DNA of 64,000 nt from Rothia koreensis (GTDB lineage Bacteria > Actinomycetota > Actinomycetes > Actinomycetales > Micrococcaceae). Below the pieces are notes generated by a model, which was not told where the DNA came from, ran no database searches, and saw only the letters and a program-made list of their open reading frames with translations. Made by a program: the position numbers and the translations under genes. The stretch covers positions 1-64,000 of the forward strand of contig NZ_NOIQ01000003.1 in assembly GCF_004136575.1 (NCBI RefSeq), given 5' to 3'. This document shows positions 17,995 to 28,620 of the stretch, piece after piece; the stretch's first letter is position 1; each line of letters begins with the position of its first letter.

Positions 17995-18675
17995 TTACTG
18001 GATGCGCCAATCGACCGGTTCGAGCCCCAGGGACTCCAGATGCTGGTTGGCTGTGCTGAAGGGCCGCGATCCGAAGAATCCTCTGGATGCGGACAGGGGA
18101 GAAGGGTGCACGGACTCGATCTTCGGTACGTCCGGGCCCAGTTGGGCACCCGCGTTCCGGGCGTCCCTGCCCCACAGGATCGCGACGAGAGGCTTGTGAC
18201 GTGCGCCCAGAGCTTGGATGGCGGCGTCCGTGACGGATTCCCATCCCTGGTTCCTGTGGGAACCGGCCTCGCCCTCGCGCACCGAAAGGCACCGGTTGAG
18301 GAGCATGACTCCCTGGCGCGACCACGCGGTCAGGTCCCCGTGCCGGGCGGGTGGAATCCCGAGGTCCGCTTCCAGCTCCTTGTAGATATTTCCCAAGGAA
18401 CGGGGCAACGGACGCACGTGGGGCTGGACGGAGAAGGAGAGCCCCATCGCATGACCCGGTGTCGGGTACGGATCCTGACCGATGATGAGGACCTTGACCG
18501 AATCCATGGGCTCCTGGAAGGCGCGGAACACCTGGCCGGCAGCCGGAAAGGTGCGGTGTCCCGCGGAATGCTCGGCCCGCAGGAAATCGCCCATGCGTCG
18601 AATCGTCGGCTCGACGGGTTCGAGGGCCTCGGCCCAGTCACGGGCCATGATCTCGGACAGCGGCTGAGCGCCCAC
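17995..18675 (-). CDS. ung: Uracil-DNA glycosylase
   Basis: Removes uracil from DNA to start base-excision repair. The 226-residue protein is family 1: the water-activating motif [17 protein letters not shown] with Asp68, [11 protein letters not shown] in the middle, and the DNA-intercalation loop HPSPLSA with His190. Length is normal. The start is GTG at 18675. It converges with the ThrE-type gene, with 18 bases between the stop codons, and is divergent from the DUF3263 gene. Confidence 0.95.
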   Translation of the reverse strand: MGAQPLSEIMARDWAEALEPVEPTIRRMGDFLRAEHSAGHRTFPAAGQVFRAFQEPMDSVKVLIIGQDPYPTPGHAMGLSFSVQPHVRPLPRSLGNIYKELEADLGIPPARHGDLTAWSRQGVMLLNRCLSVREGEAGSHRNQGWESVTDAAIQALGARHKPLVAILWGRDARNAGAQLGPDVPKIESVHPSPLSASRGFFGSRPFSTANQHLESLGLEPVDWRIQ

Positions 18676-18724
18676 AGTTGCTCCCTGGTTCGTGTACGAC
18701 GACGGTGGTCCCTAGACTATCCTC

Positions 18725-18937
18725 GTGGAGTCCCTGACCGAAGCCGAGCGCGCCATCCTTGAGATGGAGAAGAGAACCTGGAGGTATCCGGGCGCCAAGG
18801 AGCGTGCCGTGCGCCGGGAACTCGACATGCCGGCGACCGAATACTACATGCGCCTCAACCGCCTGATCGACGATGTGCGCGCCATTCGGGAGGAGCCGGC
18901 GCTGACCCGGAGACTCAGGCAACGGCGGGATCTCTGA
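18725..18937 (+). CDS. DUF3263 domain protein
   Basis: A 70-residue protein that fits the actinobacterial DUF3263 family: it begins with LTEAERAILEMEKRTW, has RYPGAKERAVRRELDM and ends with a basic tail. The fold is predicted helical and helix-turn-helix-like, which suggests nucleic-acid binding, but no function is established. The start is GTG. It lies between ung (opposite strand) and a LytR_C gene. Confidence 0.82.
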   Translation: MESLTEAERAILEMEKRTWRYPGAKERAVRRELDMPATEYYMRLNRLIDDVRAIREEPALTRRLRQRRDL

Positions 18938-19043
18938 CGATCTTCGTTGCACGTGCAGAATTTGACCAGCCGGGCCGGATATTGTGGATGCTTGACCGAT
19001 GCGCGGCCGAGCGTACGCAACCCCGAAAACGACGAGGACACTG

Positions 19044-19772
19044 ATGGCCGAGTACGAACACGATGAATTCGACGACGTCCCCGCGGACTCGCCACGGCGC
19101 GGCGCATACCGCGGCGAGGTGCCCGAGAAAACTCGCGGCTACAAGCATCTCGCGGCCCTGATCGTCGCCGGCGTCTGCGCGCTCGTTCTGGGCGGCGTGT
19201 TCTTCCTGCTCTCCCCGAAACTTGCCTCGCCCGAGTCGGCGAGCGCCACGAAGTCGTCCTCGAGCAGTCACTCTTCCTCGGACTCTTCATCCTCGAAGGG
19301 CGGGGAAAACGGGGATTCGTCCGAGACCGAACCCGATTCTTCGACGTCGCTCGCGGTGTACAACCAGGGCGCGGCGGAAGGCACGGCGACCAATGCCGCG
19401 TCGACCCTGACCGACGCCGGTTGGAAGGTCTCCGATGTCAGCAACTGGGACGGCCCCTCCCAGGAGGCCACCGTGGTCTTCTACACCGACGGCCATGAGG
19501 ACCAGGCCAAAGCGGTAGCCGACAAGCTGGACATCGACAACGTCAAACCGGCTACCGACTCCGGCTACGACGTCGTGGTCGTTCTCTCCGATGACGGCGG
19601 AACCTCCGCGGAATCCGGCCAGGGCGGCGAGAACGCCGACCAGGGCGCCGGAAGCGCGGGACAGGACGCCGGAGGATTGGGCCAGGATTCCGGAGGACTG
19701 GGCCAGGACTCCGGGACAGCGGGCCAAAACGGCAGCGGTATCGGTCAGGACTCCGGGATTCCGGGCCAGTAG
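19044..19772 (+). CDS. Membrane-anchored LytR_C domain protein
   Basis: A 242-residue single-pass protein. An acidic cytoplasmic N-terminus precedes a membrane helix at about 34-56, a Ser-rich linker, and a LytR C-terminal-type domain at about 105-190 (AVYNQGAAEGTATNAA, GWKVSDVSNWDG). The tail from about 195 is a run of Gly-Gln-Asp/Ser repeats such as GQDSGGLGQDSG. LytR_C domains occur on or beside cell-wall glycopolymer ligases and are thought to bind wall components; the role here is inferred. The ATG at 19044 has GAGG about eight bases upstream, whereas an ATG at 18999 lacks one. Confidence 0.82.
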   Translation: MAEYEHDEFDDVPADSPRRGAYRGEVPEKTRGYKHLAALIVAGVCALVLGGVFFLLSPKLASPESASATKSSSSSHSSSDSSSSKGGENGDSSETEPDSSTSLAVYNQGAAEGTATNAASTLTDAGWKVSDVSNWDGPSQEATVVFYTDGHEDQAKAVADKLDIDNVKPATDSGYDVVVVLSDDGGTSAESGQGGENADQGAGSAGQDAGGLGQDSGGLGQDSGTAGQNGSGIGQDSGIPGQ

Positions 19773-19928
19773 TAGATCGTCACGGTTCGGCACCTCGTGG
19801 CCGCTTGCGTTCCTGCTATCGGCACGACGCATCGGCACGACGTATCGGAGGGACGGTGAGCGGTGCTTGCGGCGGCCGATCCTACGGATGTGCTGTGAGC
19901 GAAGAGCCGTTGCCGTCTGTGGAGAACG

Positions 19929-19955
19929 TTTGCACTCTCCGTCGCCGAGTGCCAA
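19929..19955. promoter_or_regulatory. CIRCE element 1 (HrcA operator)
   Basis: TTTGCACTC, nine bases, GAGTGCCAA. Each arm differs from the CIRCE consensus (TTAGCACTC-N9-GAGTGCTAA) at one position. It lies 221 bases before groEL. Confidence 0.85.
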
Positions 19956-19963
19956 GATTGGAC

Positions 19964-19990
19964 TTAGCACTCATCCACCTCGACTGCTAA
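19964..19990. promoter_or_regulatory. CIRCE element 2 (HrcA operator)
   Basis: TTAGCACTC, nine bases, GACTGCTAA. The left arm is exact and the right arm has one mismatch. It follows element 1 after eight bases. HrcA binds such sites to repress chaperonin genes until heat shock. Confidence 0.9.
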
Positions 19991-20169
19991 ACACGTCGCT
20001 TGGGCCGGCCGATTGTCGGCCGGGCGGCAGGCGTCGCGGATCGATGGGCAAAGACACAGTCACCACGGTGAGGTGTGGGAGCAGGTCGCCCAGAGCGTGG
20101 TCTGGTCACCAGCCGTCCGTCGCGGGCACCGTGGCTGATGTATCCGTCTACCGTCCAGGAGGGACGTAA

Positions 20170-21813
<1,644 letters not shown>

Positions 21814-21850
21814 TCATCGGCCCTCCGGGCACTTGCCCGGCAGCCTCCGA

Positions 21851-21885
21851 GGCCCCGCACGAGTTCGACTCGTGCGGGGCCTTTC
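21851..21885 (+). terminator. Terminator after groEL
   Basis: GGCCCCGCACGAG and its complement CTCGTGCGGGGCC surround a five-base TTCGA loop and are followed by TTTCT. Confidence 0.9.
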
Positions 21886-21954
21886 TGTTGCGTTCCGGGC
21901 CTACCGGGGCGTGAGAATGACGTCGATGCGTCATGTTCGGCCGGTCGGAGTAAG

Positions 21955-23262
21955 GTGGGCAACCGGAAAAAATCCTTCGAGGAGTTGGGACGACGGGTGG
22001 GGAACACGAAGAGCAAGGCCTGGTTGTGGGCGCTGGTTGCCTTCATGTTCTTCTCCCAAACGGGCCTCAACATCGCCAGGCCGCAGATGAGCTACAAGCT
22101 CATAGCCCTCGGTGCGCCACCATTCACGATTGGTCTGGTGACCTCTGCTTACGCGATTGTCCCCGTATTTGCCGCGATCGCCATGGGACGGCTGGCCCAG
22201 AGGATCAAAAGATTGAGGCTCCTTGTGCTCGGGGGCGGACTCCTCATCGCGGTAGGCACCGCGATGCTCGCCGTCGTCGATGGCGTGGGAACCATCGCGT
22301 GCGCCAGTCTCGTCTTCGGCATGGGGCACCTCGTCTCCCAAATCGGCTCACAGTCAGCGGTCTCCAGGTACGCGTCCGACTCCGGCCTGGACCAGGGATT
22401 CGGCTGGACTACCGCGGGGCTGTCTGCCGGTCAGCTCGTCGGGCCGCTGATCGGTGGCTGGGTTCTGGGGCTCCACGCCGACCCGAGCGAAGCACAGAGG
22501 CTCAATGACATTGCGATCGCCTCGTGGATCGGTGCCGGGTGCGCCCTGGTCTCGATTGTTTTCATGCTCCTTCCCGTGGTGAAGACCACCTCGCGGGCCC
22601 AGACCGGGGCCTCGCCGTCACAGGCTGCCGACACAGGGGACGCCCCGGAGGCAACCGAGCCCGCCTCGAAGGCCACCACCACGAGGATTCTGCGGACACC
22701 CGGAGTCGCCTCACACATCCTTGCGTCCTTGGCCATGCTCTCGATCATGGACATCCTGACCTCCTTCCTTCCGCTCGTCGGCGAACAGCACGGCGTCGCT
22801 CCCGTCTGGGTCGGTATCCTCCTGGCCGCCCGCAGCCTGGCCTCGATCGTGTCCCGATCGATGATCTCCGTCCTGTCCGCCCGGTGGAACAGGACACAAC
22901 TGGTGCTGGTTTCCCTCGTGCTGGGTTCCCTCACGGTCGCCGCCGTACCACCCGTCATGTCCGTGATTCCCGCGGCCCTCGTGCTGCTCCTGATCGGGGG
23001 CTTCTTCATCGGACTCGCACAGCCTCTGACGATGACGATGATCATCAAATCCGTTCCGACCACATGGAGATCTCCTGCGCTCGCGGTTCGCCTGACCGGC
23101 AACAGGGTGGGGCAGGTCCTCATCCCGCTGGTGGCCGGCGCCGTCGTCGCGCCCGTGGGACCCGCCGGAGCCATCTGGCTGACCTGCGCACTGCTCCTGG
23201 GGTCGGCAGGAGAGAAAGCGCTCCGGTATTCGCGACAAGGAGCCACGAGTGCCGACCTCTGA
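21955..23262 (+). CDS. MFS transporter
   Basis: A 435-residue major facilitator protein with about 12 hydrophobic segments and a central loop near residues 205-245 that is rich in Ala, Thr and Ser. The first helix region LWALVAFMFFSQTGLNIARPQMSY and the loop GRLAQRIKRLRLLVLGGG (helix 2-3 basic motif) fit the family; no substrate-specific motif is evident. The start is GTG with GGAG about four bases upstream. The RlmC gene begins 44 bases downstream on the same strand, so they may share a transcript. Confidence 0.82.
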   Translation: MGNRKKSFEELGRRVGNTKSKAWLWALVAFMFFSQTGLNIARPQMSYKLIALGAPPFTIGLVTSAYAIVPVFAAIAMGRLAQRIKRLRLLVLGGGLLIAVGTAMLAVVDGVGTIACASLVFGMGHLVSQIGSQSAVSRYASDSGLDQGFGWTTAGLSAGQLVGPLIGGWVLGLHADPSEAQRLNDIAIASWIGAGCALVSIVFMLLPVVKTTSRAQTGASPSQAADTGDAPEATEPASKATTTRILRTPGVASHILASLAMLSIMDILTSFLPLVGEQHGVAPVWVGILLAARSLASIVSRSMISVLSARWNRTQLVLVSLVLGSLTVAAVPPVMSVIPAALVLLLIGGFFIGLAQPLTMTMIIKSVPTTWRSPALAVRLTGNRVGQVLIPLVAGAVVAPVGPAGAIWLTCALLLGSAGEKALRYSRQGATSADL

Positions 23263-23306
23263 CCCGGATCCGGGGACTCGGCTTCGCGGGATACCATGGG
23301 GTCACC

Positions 23307-24443
23307 ATGCAATGCGATGATTTCGACGCCGGCGCCTGCCGGTCCTGTTCCCTGATGGGGGTCCCGTACCGCACCCAACTTCAGGACAAACAGAATCACG
23401 TCGAGACATTGTTGGCCGAATTCGAGGGAGTCGATTGGTCAGCCCCCATGGGGAGCGCCGAATCCGGTTTCAGAAACAAGGCCAAGATGGTCGTTTCGGG
23501 TACCGTGGACCGGCCGATGCTGGGAATCCTCGACCGAGGAGGGCGCGGCATCGACCTGTCCGAGTGCGGGCTCTACCCCGAGCCGGTCCTGCAATGCATG
23601 CCCGTCCTCAAATCCCTCATTCGGTCCCACGGCCTGACGCCCTACAATGTGCCTTCGCGACGGGGTGAGCTCAAGAACATCTTGGTGACGGTTTCACCCG
23701 ACGGGGAGGTCATGATCCGCTTCGTACTGCGGAGCAAGAAGTTGGTGGTCCCGATACGCCGCGCCATGACAGACCTGCGGCACGCTCTTCCGCGCGTCCG
23801 AGTGGTCAGTGCGAACATTCTGCGCGAACACAAAGCTCTCGTCGAAGGCGAGGAAGAAGTGCCGCTCACGGACGAGCAGTTGCTGCCGATGCGGCTCAAT
23901 GGGCTCACACTGAACCTCAGGCCACAAGGTTTCTTCCAGACCAATTCGCGGATTGCGGCGGGAATGTACGAGCAAGCTGCGGCCTGGGCCGCCCAACGGG
24001 GGCCGGACAGGGTATGGGACCTGTACTGCGGTGTCGGAGGATTCGCTCTCCACGCGGCACGGCGGCTCGGTCCTCGGAGCACGGTTCGCGGAGTGGAGAT
24101 CAGTGCCCAGGCCATCCAGGCGGCCAAGGCCAGCGCGGCGGAGGCCGGGCTGAACAATGTGACCTTCGACGACGCCGACGCCGGAGCATTTGCCGCAGGC
24201 TCTGCCGAGAGCCCCGACATGATGATGGTCAATCCGCCCCGGCGAGGTCTGGGACCGGCAATGACGGAATGGATCGAGGCGAGCGCGACGAGCACTCTCA
24301 TGTACTCGAGCTGCAATGCTCGTTCGCTGGTCAAGGATCTGCGTGCGTTGTCGTCGTTCAGGCCTCGGGAAGCGAAGATGTTCGACATGTTCCCCCAGAC
24401 CAACCACTACGAGTCGATGGTTCTGCTCGAGCGGGTGAACTGA
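23307..24443 (+). CDS. rlmC: 23S rRNA (uracil-C5)-methyltransferase, RlmC type
   Basis: Methylates carbon 5 of a uridine in 23S rRNA (U747 in E. coli) using S-adenosylmethionine. The 378-residue protein has the four iron-sulfur cysteines at Cys3, Cys11, Cys14 and Cys87, the same numbers as in E. coli RlmC, and no N-terminal TRAM domain, which separates it from RlmD. The SAM-binding motif is VWDLYCGVGGFALHAAR and the catalytic Cys lies in MYSSCNARSLVKDL. I chose the ATG at 23307 because the protein then begins at the cluster-binding segment as in the family; open frame continues upstream into the MFS gene. Confidence 0.9.
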   Translation: MQCDDFDAGACRSCSLMGVPYRTQLQDKQNHVETLLAEFEGVDWSAPMGSAESGFRNKAKMVVSGTVDRPMLGILDRGGRGIDLSECGLYPEPVLQCMPVLKSLIRSHGLTPYNVPSRRGELKNILVTVSPDGEVMIRFVLRSKKLVVPIRRAMTDLRHALPRVRVVSANILREHKALVEGEEEVPLTDEQLLPMRLNGLTLNLRPQGFFQTNSRIAAGMYEQAAAWAAQRGPDRVWDLYCGVGGFALHAARRLGPRSTVRGVEISAQAIQAAKASAAEAGLNNVTFDDADAGAFAAGSAESPDMMMVNPPRRGLGPAMTEWIEASATSTLMYSSCNARSLVKDLRALSSFRPREAKMFDMFPQTNHYESMVLLERVN

Positions 24444-24516
24444 CGGTACGGCTGGTTGATCCGGCGGAATACACGGAACACCGTGGCACGGAGGCCGCGG
24501 AAGAGGAAGGACGACG

Positions 24517-25701
24517 ATGAACTGGACGGACGCGCGCGGCGCCGAAGCAGTGGGGGTCTCTGCCCCCAGTGCCGTCCCCAACGAATCCGCCGTGCGGGGG
24601 ACCGAGAGCGGCATGACCGATTTCGCGTTGTCCACGGGGCGCGGGACTCTCGAAGCTTCGGGCGTTCGCGAACGCGTGTCCGAGGGCCGGGCGGCTCAGG
24701 CCGCGGCGGAGCACGAATCGGTCGTCGTCGGCATGCTGCCCTTTGACCCGGAGGGCGAGCCGCTGCTGTTCGTGCCCGAACACGCCGCATGGACGACGAG
24801 GAACGAGAGCCCTCTGCCCCCGTTCGACGTCGCCCGACCGACGGCAGCCCACGGGCTCGACAGCCAAATATATCGCGACGCCGTGGCGCTGGCCGTGGCC
24901 CGGATCCACGAGGGGACACTGGACAAGGTCGTCCTGTCCAGGGCTTTGGACCTCTGTTACGACGCCCAGACCATCGACCCCGAAGCCGTGTACAGAAATC
25001 TCCTCGCGCTGTACTCGACCGCGTATGTTTTTTCCGTCCGAAACCCCTCGACGGGGGAGTACGTGATGGGGGCGAGTCCCGAACTCGTGGTCGGGGTCGA
25101 AGACGGCCGGTGTTCGACCCACCCGTTGGCGGGATCGTCGGCCCGGCGTACGGCGGACGGCCCGACCGAGGACGCCCAAGCGGGAGAAGCCCTGTTGCGG
25201 TCCGCGAAGGACCGGGCGGAGCACGCAACCGTGGTGGACGACATCGCGGCACGCTTGGGGCCGCTGTGCGCCTCGTTGACGGTTCCACCTGCCCCGACCC
25301 TGTTGGCCACGCCCCAGCTGTGGCATCTCGGGACGGCCATGAGCGGGACACTGCGGCCGGGCGTGACGGCATTGGACGCGGCCCGGGCCGTGCACCCGAC
25401 CCCCGCGATCTGCGGGATGCCCCGGAACGAGGCGTTGGACCTCATCCGAGAGGTCGAACCCTACGAAAGGGGATTCTACGGAGGCCTCGTGGGCTGGATG
25501 GACCAGCACGGCAACGGCGAATGGGCTCTCAATCTCAGGAGCGGTCGAGTGGGAGAGGGGCGTGCAACTCTCTGCGCAGGAGCCGGAATCGTCTCCGGGT
25601 CCACGCCTCAGAACGAACACCACGAGACAGCCGTGAAGCTCTCGACGTTCCTGGCCGCCCTCGGCCTGGACCTCGACGATGTCGCAGCCGTCTCTCGGTA
25701 A
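24517..25701 (+). CDS. menF: Isochorismate synthase
   Basis: Converts chorismate to isochorismate, the entry to menaquinone or to catecholate siderophores. The 394-residue protein belongs to the chorismate-binding (MenF/EntC/DhbC) family: KVVLSRALDL, YVMGASPELVV, THPLAGSSARR, the PAICGMPRNEALDLI segment and GFYGGLVGW near the C-terminus. No siderophore genes lie nearby, so a menaquinone role is the simpler guess. GAGGAAGG precedes the ATG. It reads on into rnhA after ten bases, which suggests co-transcription without an evident functional link. Confidence 0.88.
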   Translation: MNWTDARGAEAVGVSAPSAVPNESAVRGTESGMTDFALSTGRGTLEASGVRERVSEGRAAQAAAEHESVVVGMLPFDPEGEPLLFVPEHAAWTTRNESPLPPFDVARPTAAHGLDSQIYRDAVALAVARIHEGTLDKVVLSRALDLCYDAQTIDPEAVYRNLLALYSTAYVFSVRNPSTGEYVMGASPELVVGVEDGRCSTHPLAGSSARRTADGPTEDAQAGEALLRSAKDRAEHATVVDDIAARLGPLCASLTVPPAPTLLATPQLWHLGTAMSGTLRPGVTALDAARAVHPTPAICGMPRNEALDLIREVEPYERGFYGGLVGWMDQHGNGEWALNLRSGRVGEGRATLCAGAGIVSGSTPQNEHHETAVKLSTFLAALGLDLDDVAAVSR

Positions 25702-25711
25702 AGTGGGGACA

Positions 25712-26680
25712 ATGAGCACACAAGGCGCGATCACGGACCCGACGGGCGACGACGAGACCGGCGAGGCATCGCCGCGAGGTGCCGACGACGCCGTGATCGT
25801 GGCGGCCGCCGATGGCTCGGCCCTCGGGAATCCGGGACCCGCGGGGTGGGCCTGGTACGTGGACGAAGGGTCCTGGCAGGCCGGTGGCTGGCCCCACGGG
25901 ACCAACAACATGGGGGAGCTGAAAGCCGTTCTCGCCCTCTTGCAGGCCACGGCAGACCGTCCGAACAGACCACTGCGGATCCTGTGCGACAGCAAATACG
26001 TCATCAATTGCATCACCCAATGGATGCCCGGCTGGAAAGCGAAGGGCTGGAAGAAGAAGGACGGCAAACCCGTTCTGAACAGGGACCTGCTGGAAGAGCT
26101 CGATCGAGCCCTGGCCGGGCGCACGTACGAATTCGAATGGGTCAAGGGCCACGCCGGTCATCATCTCAACGAGGCCGCGGACGAACGCGCCCGGGCCGCG
26201 GCCACCGCGTTCCAGAACGGCCAGGACCCGGAGACGGGGCCGGGGTTCGTCCCCGGTGCCGGGGGCGCCGGGGACGAACCCGCGGGCGCAGACGACGCGT
26301 CCACGGAAGCGGGGGACCATCCCTCCCGCCCGCAGGAGAAATCTGCGCAGGCCGCCGTCGAGCACGAGAAGCTCCTGAGCGACCGCGAGACCTGGGCCGA
26401 CGCCCAACGTCTCGCGCCGCTGCTCGCAGAGGACCTCGTGTGGGTCACGGCCAAGGGCCGACTGGCCGACAAAACGGCCGCCATCAACTATCCGGAACAG
26501 GCCTTCGCGCTCGATGGGGATCCGGATCTCGTCCGGTCCCACGCGGTCTCGGAGGACACCGGGCTGGTCGTCAGCAACGTCCGGACGGCGCGTGGGCCGG
26601 CGGTTCGGTCAAGTCTCTGGACCCGAACCACCCATGGCGCCTGGGCACTGGCGATGCGTCAGGACACCCTCGAGCTCTGA
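25712..26680 (+). CDS. rnhA: Ribonuclease HI with an extra C-terminal domain
   Basis: Cleaves the RNA strand of RNA-DNA hybrids. The RNase HI domain covers about 25-165 with the DEDD metal ligands Asp34 (AAADGSALGNPG), Glu69, Asp93 (LCDSKYVI) and Asp157 (NEAADERAR). It is followed by a Gly/Ala/Pro-rich linker (about 168-215) and a second domain from about 218 to 322, starting LLSDRETWADAQRLAPLL, which looks like a small alpha+beta SnoaL/DUF4440-type fold. Classical RNase HI is about 155 residues, so this protein is twice as long. The ATG at 25712 follows GGGGA; an in-frame start 11 codons earlier would overlap menF. Confidence 0.9.
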   Translation: MSTQGAITDPTGDDETGEASPRGADDAVIVAAADGSALGNPGPAGWAWYVDEGSWQAGGWPHGTNNMGELKAVLALLQATADRPNRPLRILCDSKYVINCITQWMPGWKAKGWKKKDGKPVLNRDLLEELDRALAGRTYEFEWVKGHAGHHLNEAADERARAAATAFQNGQDPETGPGFVPGAGGAGDEPAGADDASTEAGDHPSRPQEKSAQAAVEHEKLLSDRETWADAQRLAPLLAEDLVWVTAKGRLADKTAAINYPEQAFALDGDPDLVRSHAVSEDTGLVVSNVRTARGPAVRSSLWTRTTHGAWALAMRQDTLEL

Positions 26681-26687
26681 GCCGTGG

Positions 26688-26978
26688 CTACCCGGCAAAC
26701 AGGGATGCGTTCGCGGCTTCCGTCTCGGCGTAATTGACACCGGCGTTGGCCAGTGCGGTATTGATCTGGCCGATGGATTCCTCGACCTGAGCCTGGGTGG
26801 CCCTCCACGCGGAGAGAACCTCTTGGAAATTTGCCGCCGCGGAACCGGTCCAACTGGACTGGAGATCCTGCAGCGATGACGTCATGCCGTTGACCTCGGA
26901 CGAGATGCGCTCGACGTAACCGTGCGCCTCCGCCGTCTTGGCCGCGATGACTTCCGAATCAACCACGAATTGGGCCAT
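26688..26978 (-). CDS. WXG100-family protein (ESAT-6-like)
   Basis: A 96-residue helical hairpin protein of the WXG100 family, with Trp43-Thr-Gly45 in the turn (SSWTGSAAANF) and no signal peptide. Such proteins are substrates of type VII (ESX) secretion, exported as dimers by an EccC-type ATPase. No ESX gene is present in this window, so it is an orphan here. The ATG at 26978 has a strong AGGAGGAAG site; longer in-frame extension upstream is unlikely. It converges with rnhA with only seven bases between stops. Confidence 0.88.
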   Translation of the reverse strand: MAQFVVDSEVIAAKTAEAHGYVERISSEVNGMTSSLQDLQSSWTGSAAANFQEVLSAWRATQAQVEESIGQINTALANAGVNYAETEAANASLFAG

Positions 26979-27114
26979 GTCTTCCTCCTGATCTCGTGGC
27001 GCCGATGCGCCCCATGCCGGCCGGAACGGGCCGGTGACAGGAGGATAAGACGTCACGCCCTCGGCAGAGCCCTGGCCCTTCGCGATAAATCACCGTTCAC
27101 GGGACAGCCAACCG

Positions 27115-28617
27115 TCAGGAAGGGATTTCCCCGGTCTGTGGATGAGCGGTTCCGTCCTCGGCCTCGGGGGCGTGCTGCGGAACCTGGACGACCATCGTGG
27201 CGCCTCCACCGGGGGACTCCTCGACGCGCACGGATCCGTTGTGCTGAGCGATGATGGCAGCCACGATGGCCAGACCGAGTCCGGTGCCGCCGGTGTCCCG
27301 CGCCCGCGATTCGTCGGACCTGTAGAAGCGCTCGAAAACCTTTTGCATTTCCTCGCCCTGGATTCCCGGTCCGTGGTCCACGACCTTGACGACGGAGAGG
27401 AACTGCCCATCGATGCCGGGGCGGGACCCGACGGCCAGTTCGATGGGCGTGCCCTCCGGCGTGTACCGCAGGGCATTGGTCACCAGGTTGGCGAGAACCT
27501 GCCGAAGACGCGACTCATCGCCCAGAACGGGTGCGGGCAGGCCCGGGCCGGAATCCAGGCCCACGACGGCGATCTCTCGCTCCGGGGCCGAGGCCGCGGC
27601 GTCGCCGGCGGCGTCGTTGGCCAGGTTCAGAAGGTCCACCTGGGTCATCTCCATCGCTCGACGTTCGTCGATGCGGGCGAGCATCAGGAGGTCTTCGACC
27701 AGCTGGCCCATCCGTTTCGACTCCGCTTCGATGCGGGACATCGCCTTGGCGACGTCTTCGTCCGTCTGCAGGGCCCCGTGCCTGTACAGCTCGGAGTATC
27801 CGCGAATCGAGACGAGAGGAGTGCGCAGCTCGTGAGAGGCGTCTCCGACGAAGCGGCGCATCTTGACCTCGGAGCGCTTCTGGGCGTCGAAGGATTCCTC
27901 GATACGCGTCAGCATGACGTTGAGCGACAGCGAGAGCTGACCAATCTCCGTGCGGGGATCGTGACGTTCGATGCGTTGGGACAGATCGCCGGCCGCGATG
28001 CGGGCAGCGGTGCGCTCCACGCGCGTCAGTGGTTCGAAGGCTCGCGTGACCAGAACCCAGGCCAGTGCCGCGGCGGCTGCGAGGGTCGCCAGCCCGAAGG
28101 CGAGGGTCAGAAGCCCGACGAGAGTCACCACGGCGTTGGTCTGTGTCAGGGGTGTGGCGATGATGACCGTGTATCCGGAGTCGTCGGTCGCCAGGGGAAG
28201 GATTCGCCACTCGGTGTCGCCGTTGTTGCTCGGCACGGTCAGGCCCTGGCCGTTGTAACGCATCCCGTTGTCATGGTTCCAGCCGTTCAGGCGGGGAGAC
28301 GAGTTGCCGTCGTCGGCGACGATGGAACTGACCAGGTTGCCGTCCGAGTCCATCAAGTACGCCGAATAGCGGAACCCGGGACCGTTCGAGGACACGGCCT
28401 TGTCATTGCCCAAGTACTTGGTCAACGACGACGAACTGGACTTCATCTCGGTGTCGATTTGCTGGACCAGCTGTCCTCGGAGGGCCGAAATGGCCACCAG
28501 GCTCGTGACGGCGATCGCCAGGGCGAGCAGCAATCCGGTCAGCATGACCAATTGGGTGCGCAGGGACAGCGCACCCAATTTGGATTGTCGTACTCGGTTG
28601 GTGACGGAGTACACCAC
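27115..28617 (-). CDS. Sensor histidine kinase
   Basis: A 500-residue membrane kinase of the OmpR-paired class. Helix 1 is at about 22-48, an extracytoplasmic sensor region of about 120 residues follows, helix 2 lies at about 160-190, then HAMP, then HisKA with phospho-acceptor His262 (GDASHELRTPLVSIRGYSEL), and HATPase_c with the N box NLVTNALRYTPEG, the G1 motif VVDHGPGI and GTGLGLAIV. The upstream response regulator ends three bases before this start, so the two are one operon. General architecture resembles the MprB/TrcS/TcrY groups; the stimulus is unknown. Confidence 0.92.
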   Translation of the reverse strand: MVYSVTNRVRQSKLGALSLRTQLVMLTGLLLALAIAVTSLVAISALRGQLVQQIDTEMKSSSSSLTKYLGNDKAVSSNGPGFRYSAYLMDSDGNLVSSIVADDGNSSPRLNGWNHDNGMRYNGQGLTVPSNNGDTEWRILPLATDDSGYTVIIATPLTQTNAVVTLVGLLTLAFGLATLAAAAALAWVLVTRAFEPLTRVERTAARIAAGDLSQRIERHDPRTEIGQLSLSLNVMLTRIEESFDAQKRSEVKMRRFVGDASHELRTPLVSIRGYSELYRHGALQTDEDVAKAMSRIEAESKRMGQLVEDLLMLARIDERRAMEMTQVDLLNLANDAAGDAAASAPEREIAVVGLDSGPGLPAPVLGDESRLRQVLANLVTNALRYTPEGTPIELAVGSRPGIDGQFLSVVKVVDHGPGIQGEEMQKVFERFYRSDESRARDTGGTGLGLAIVAAIIAQHNGSVRVEESPGGGATMVVQVPQHAPEAEDGTAHPQTGEIPS

Positions 28618-28620
28618 GGA

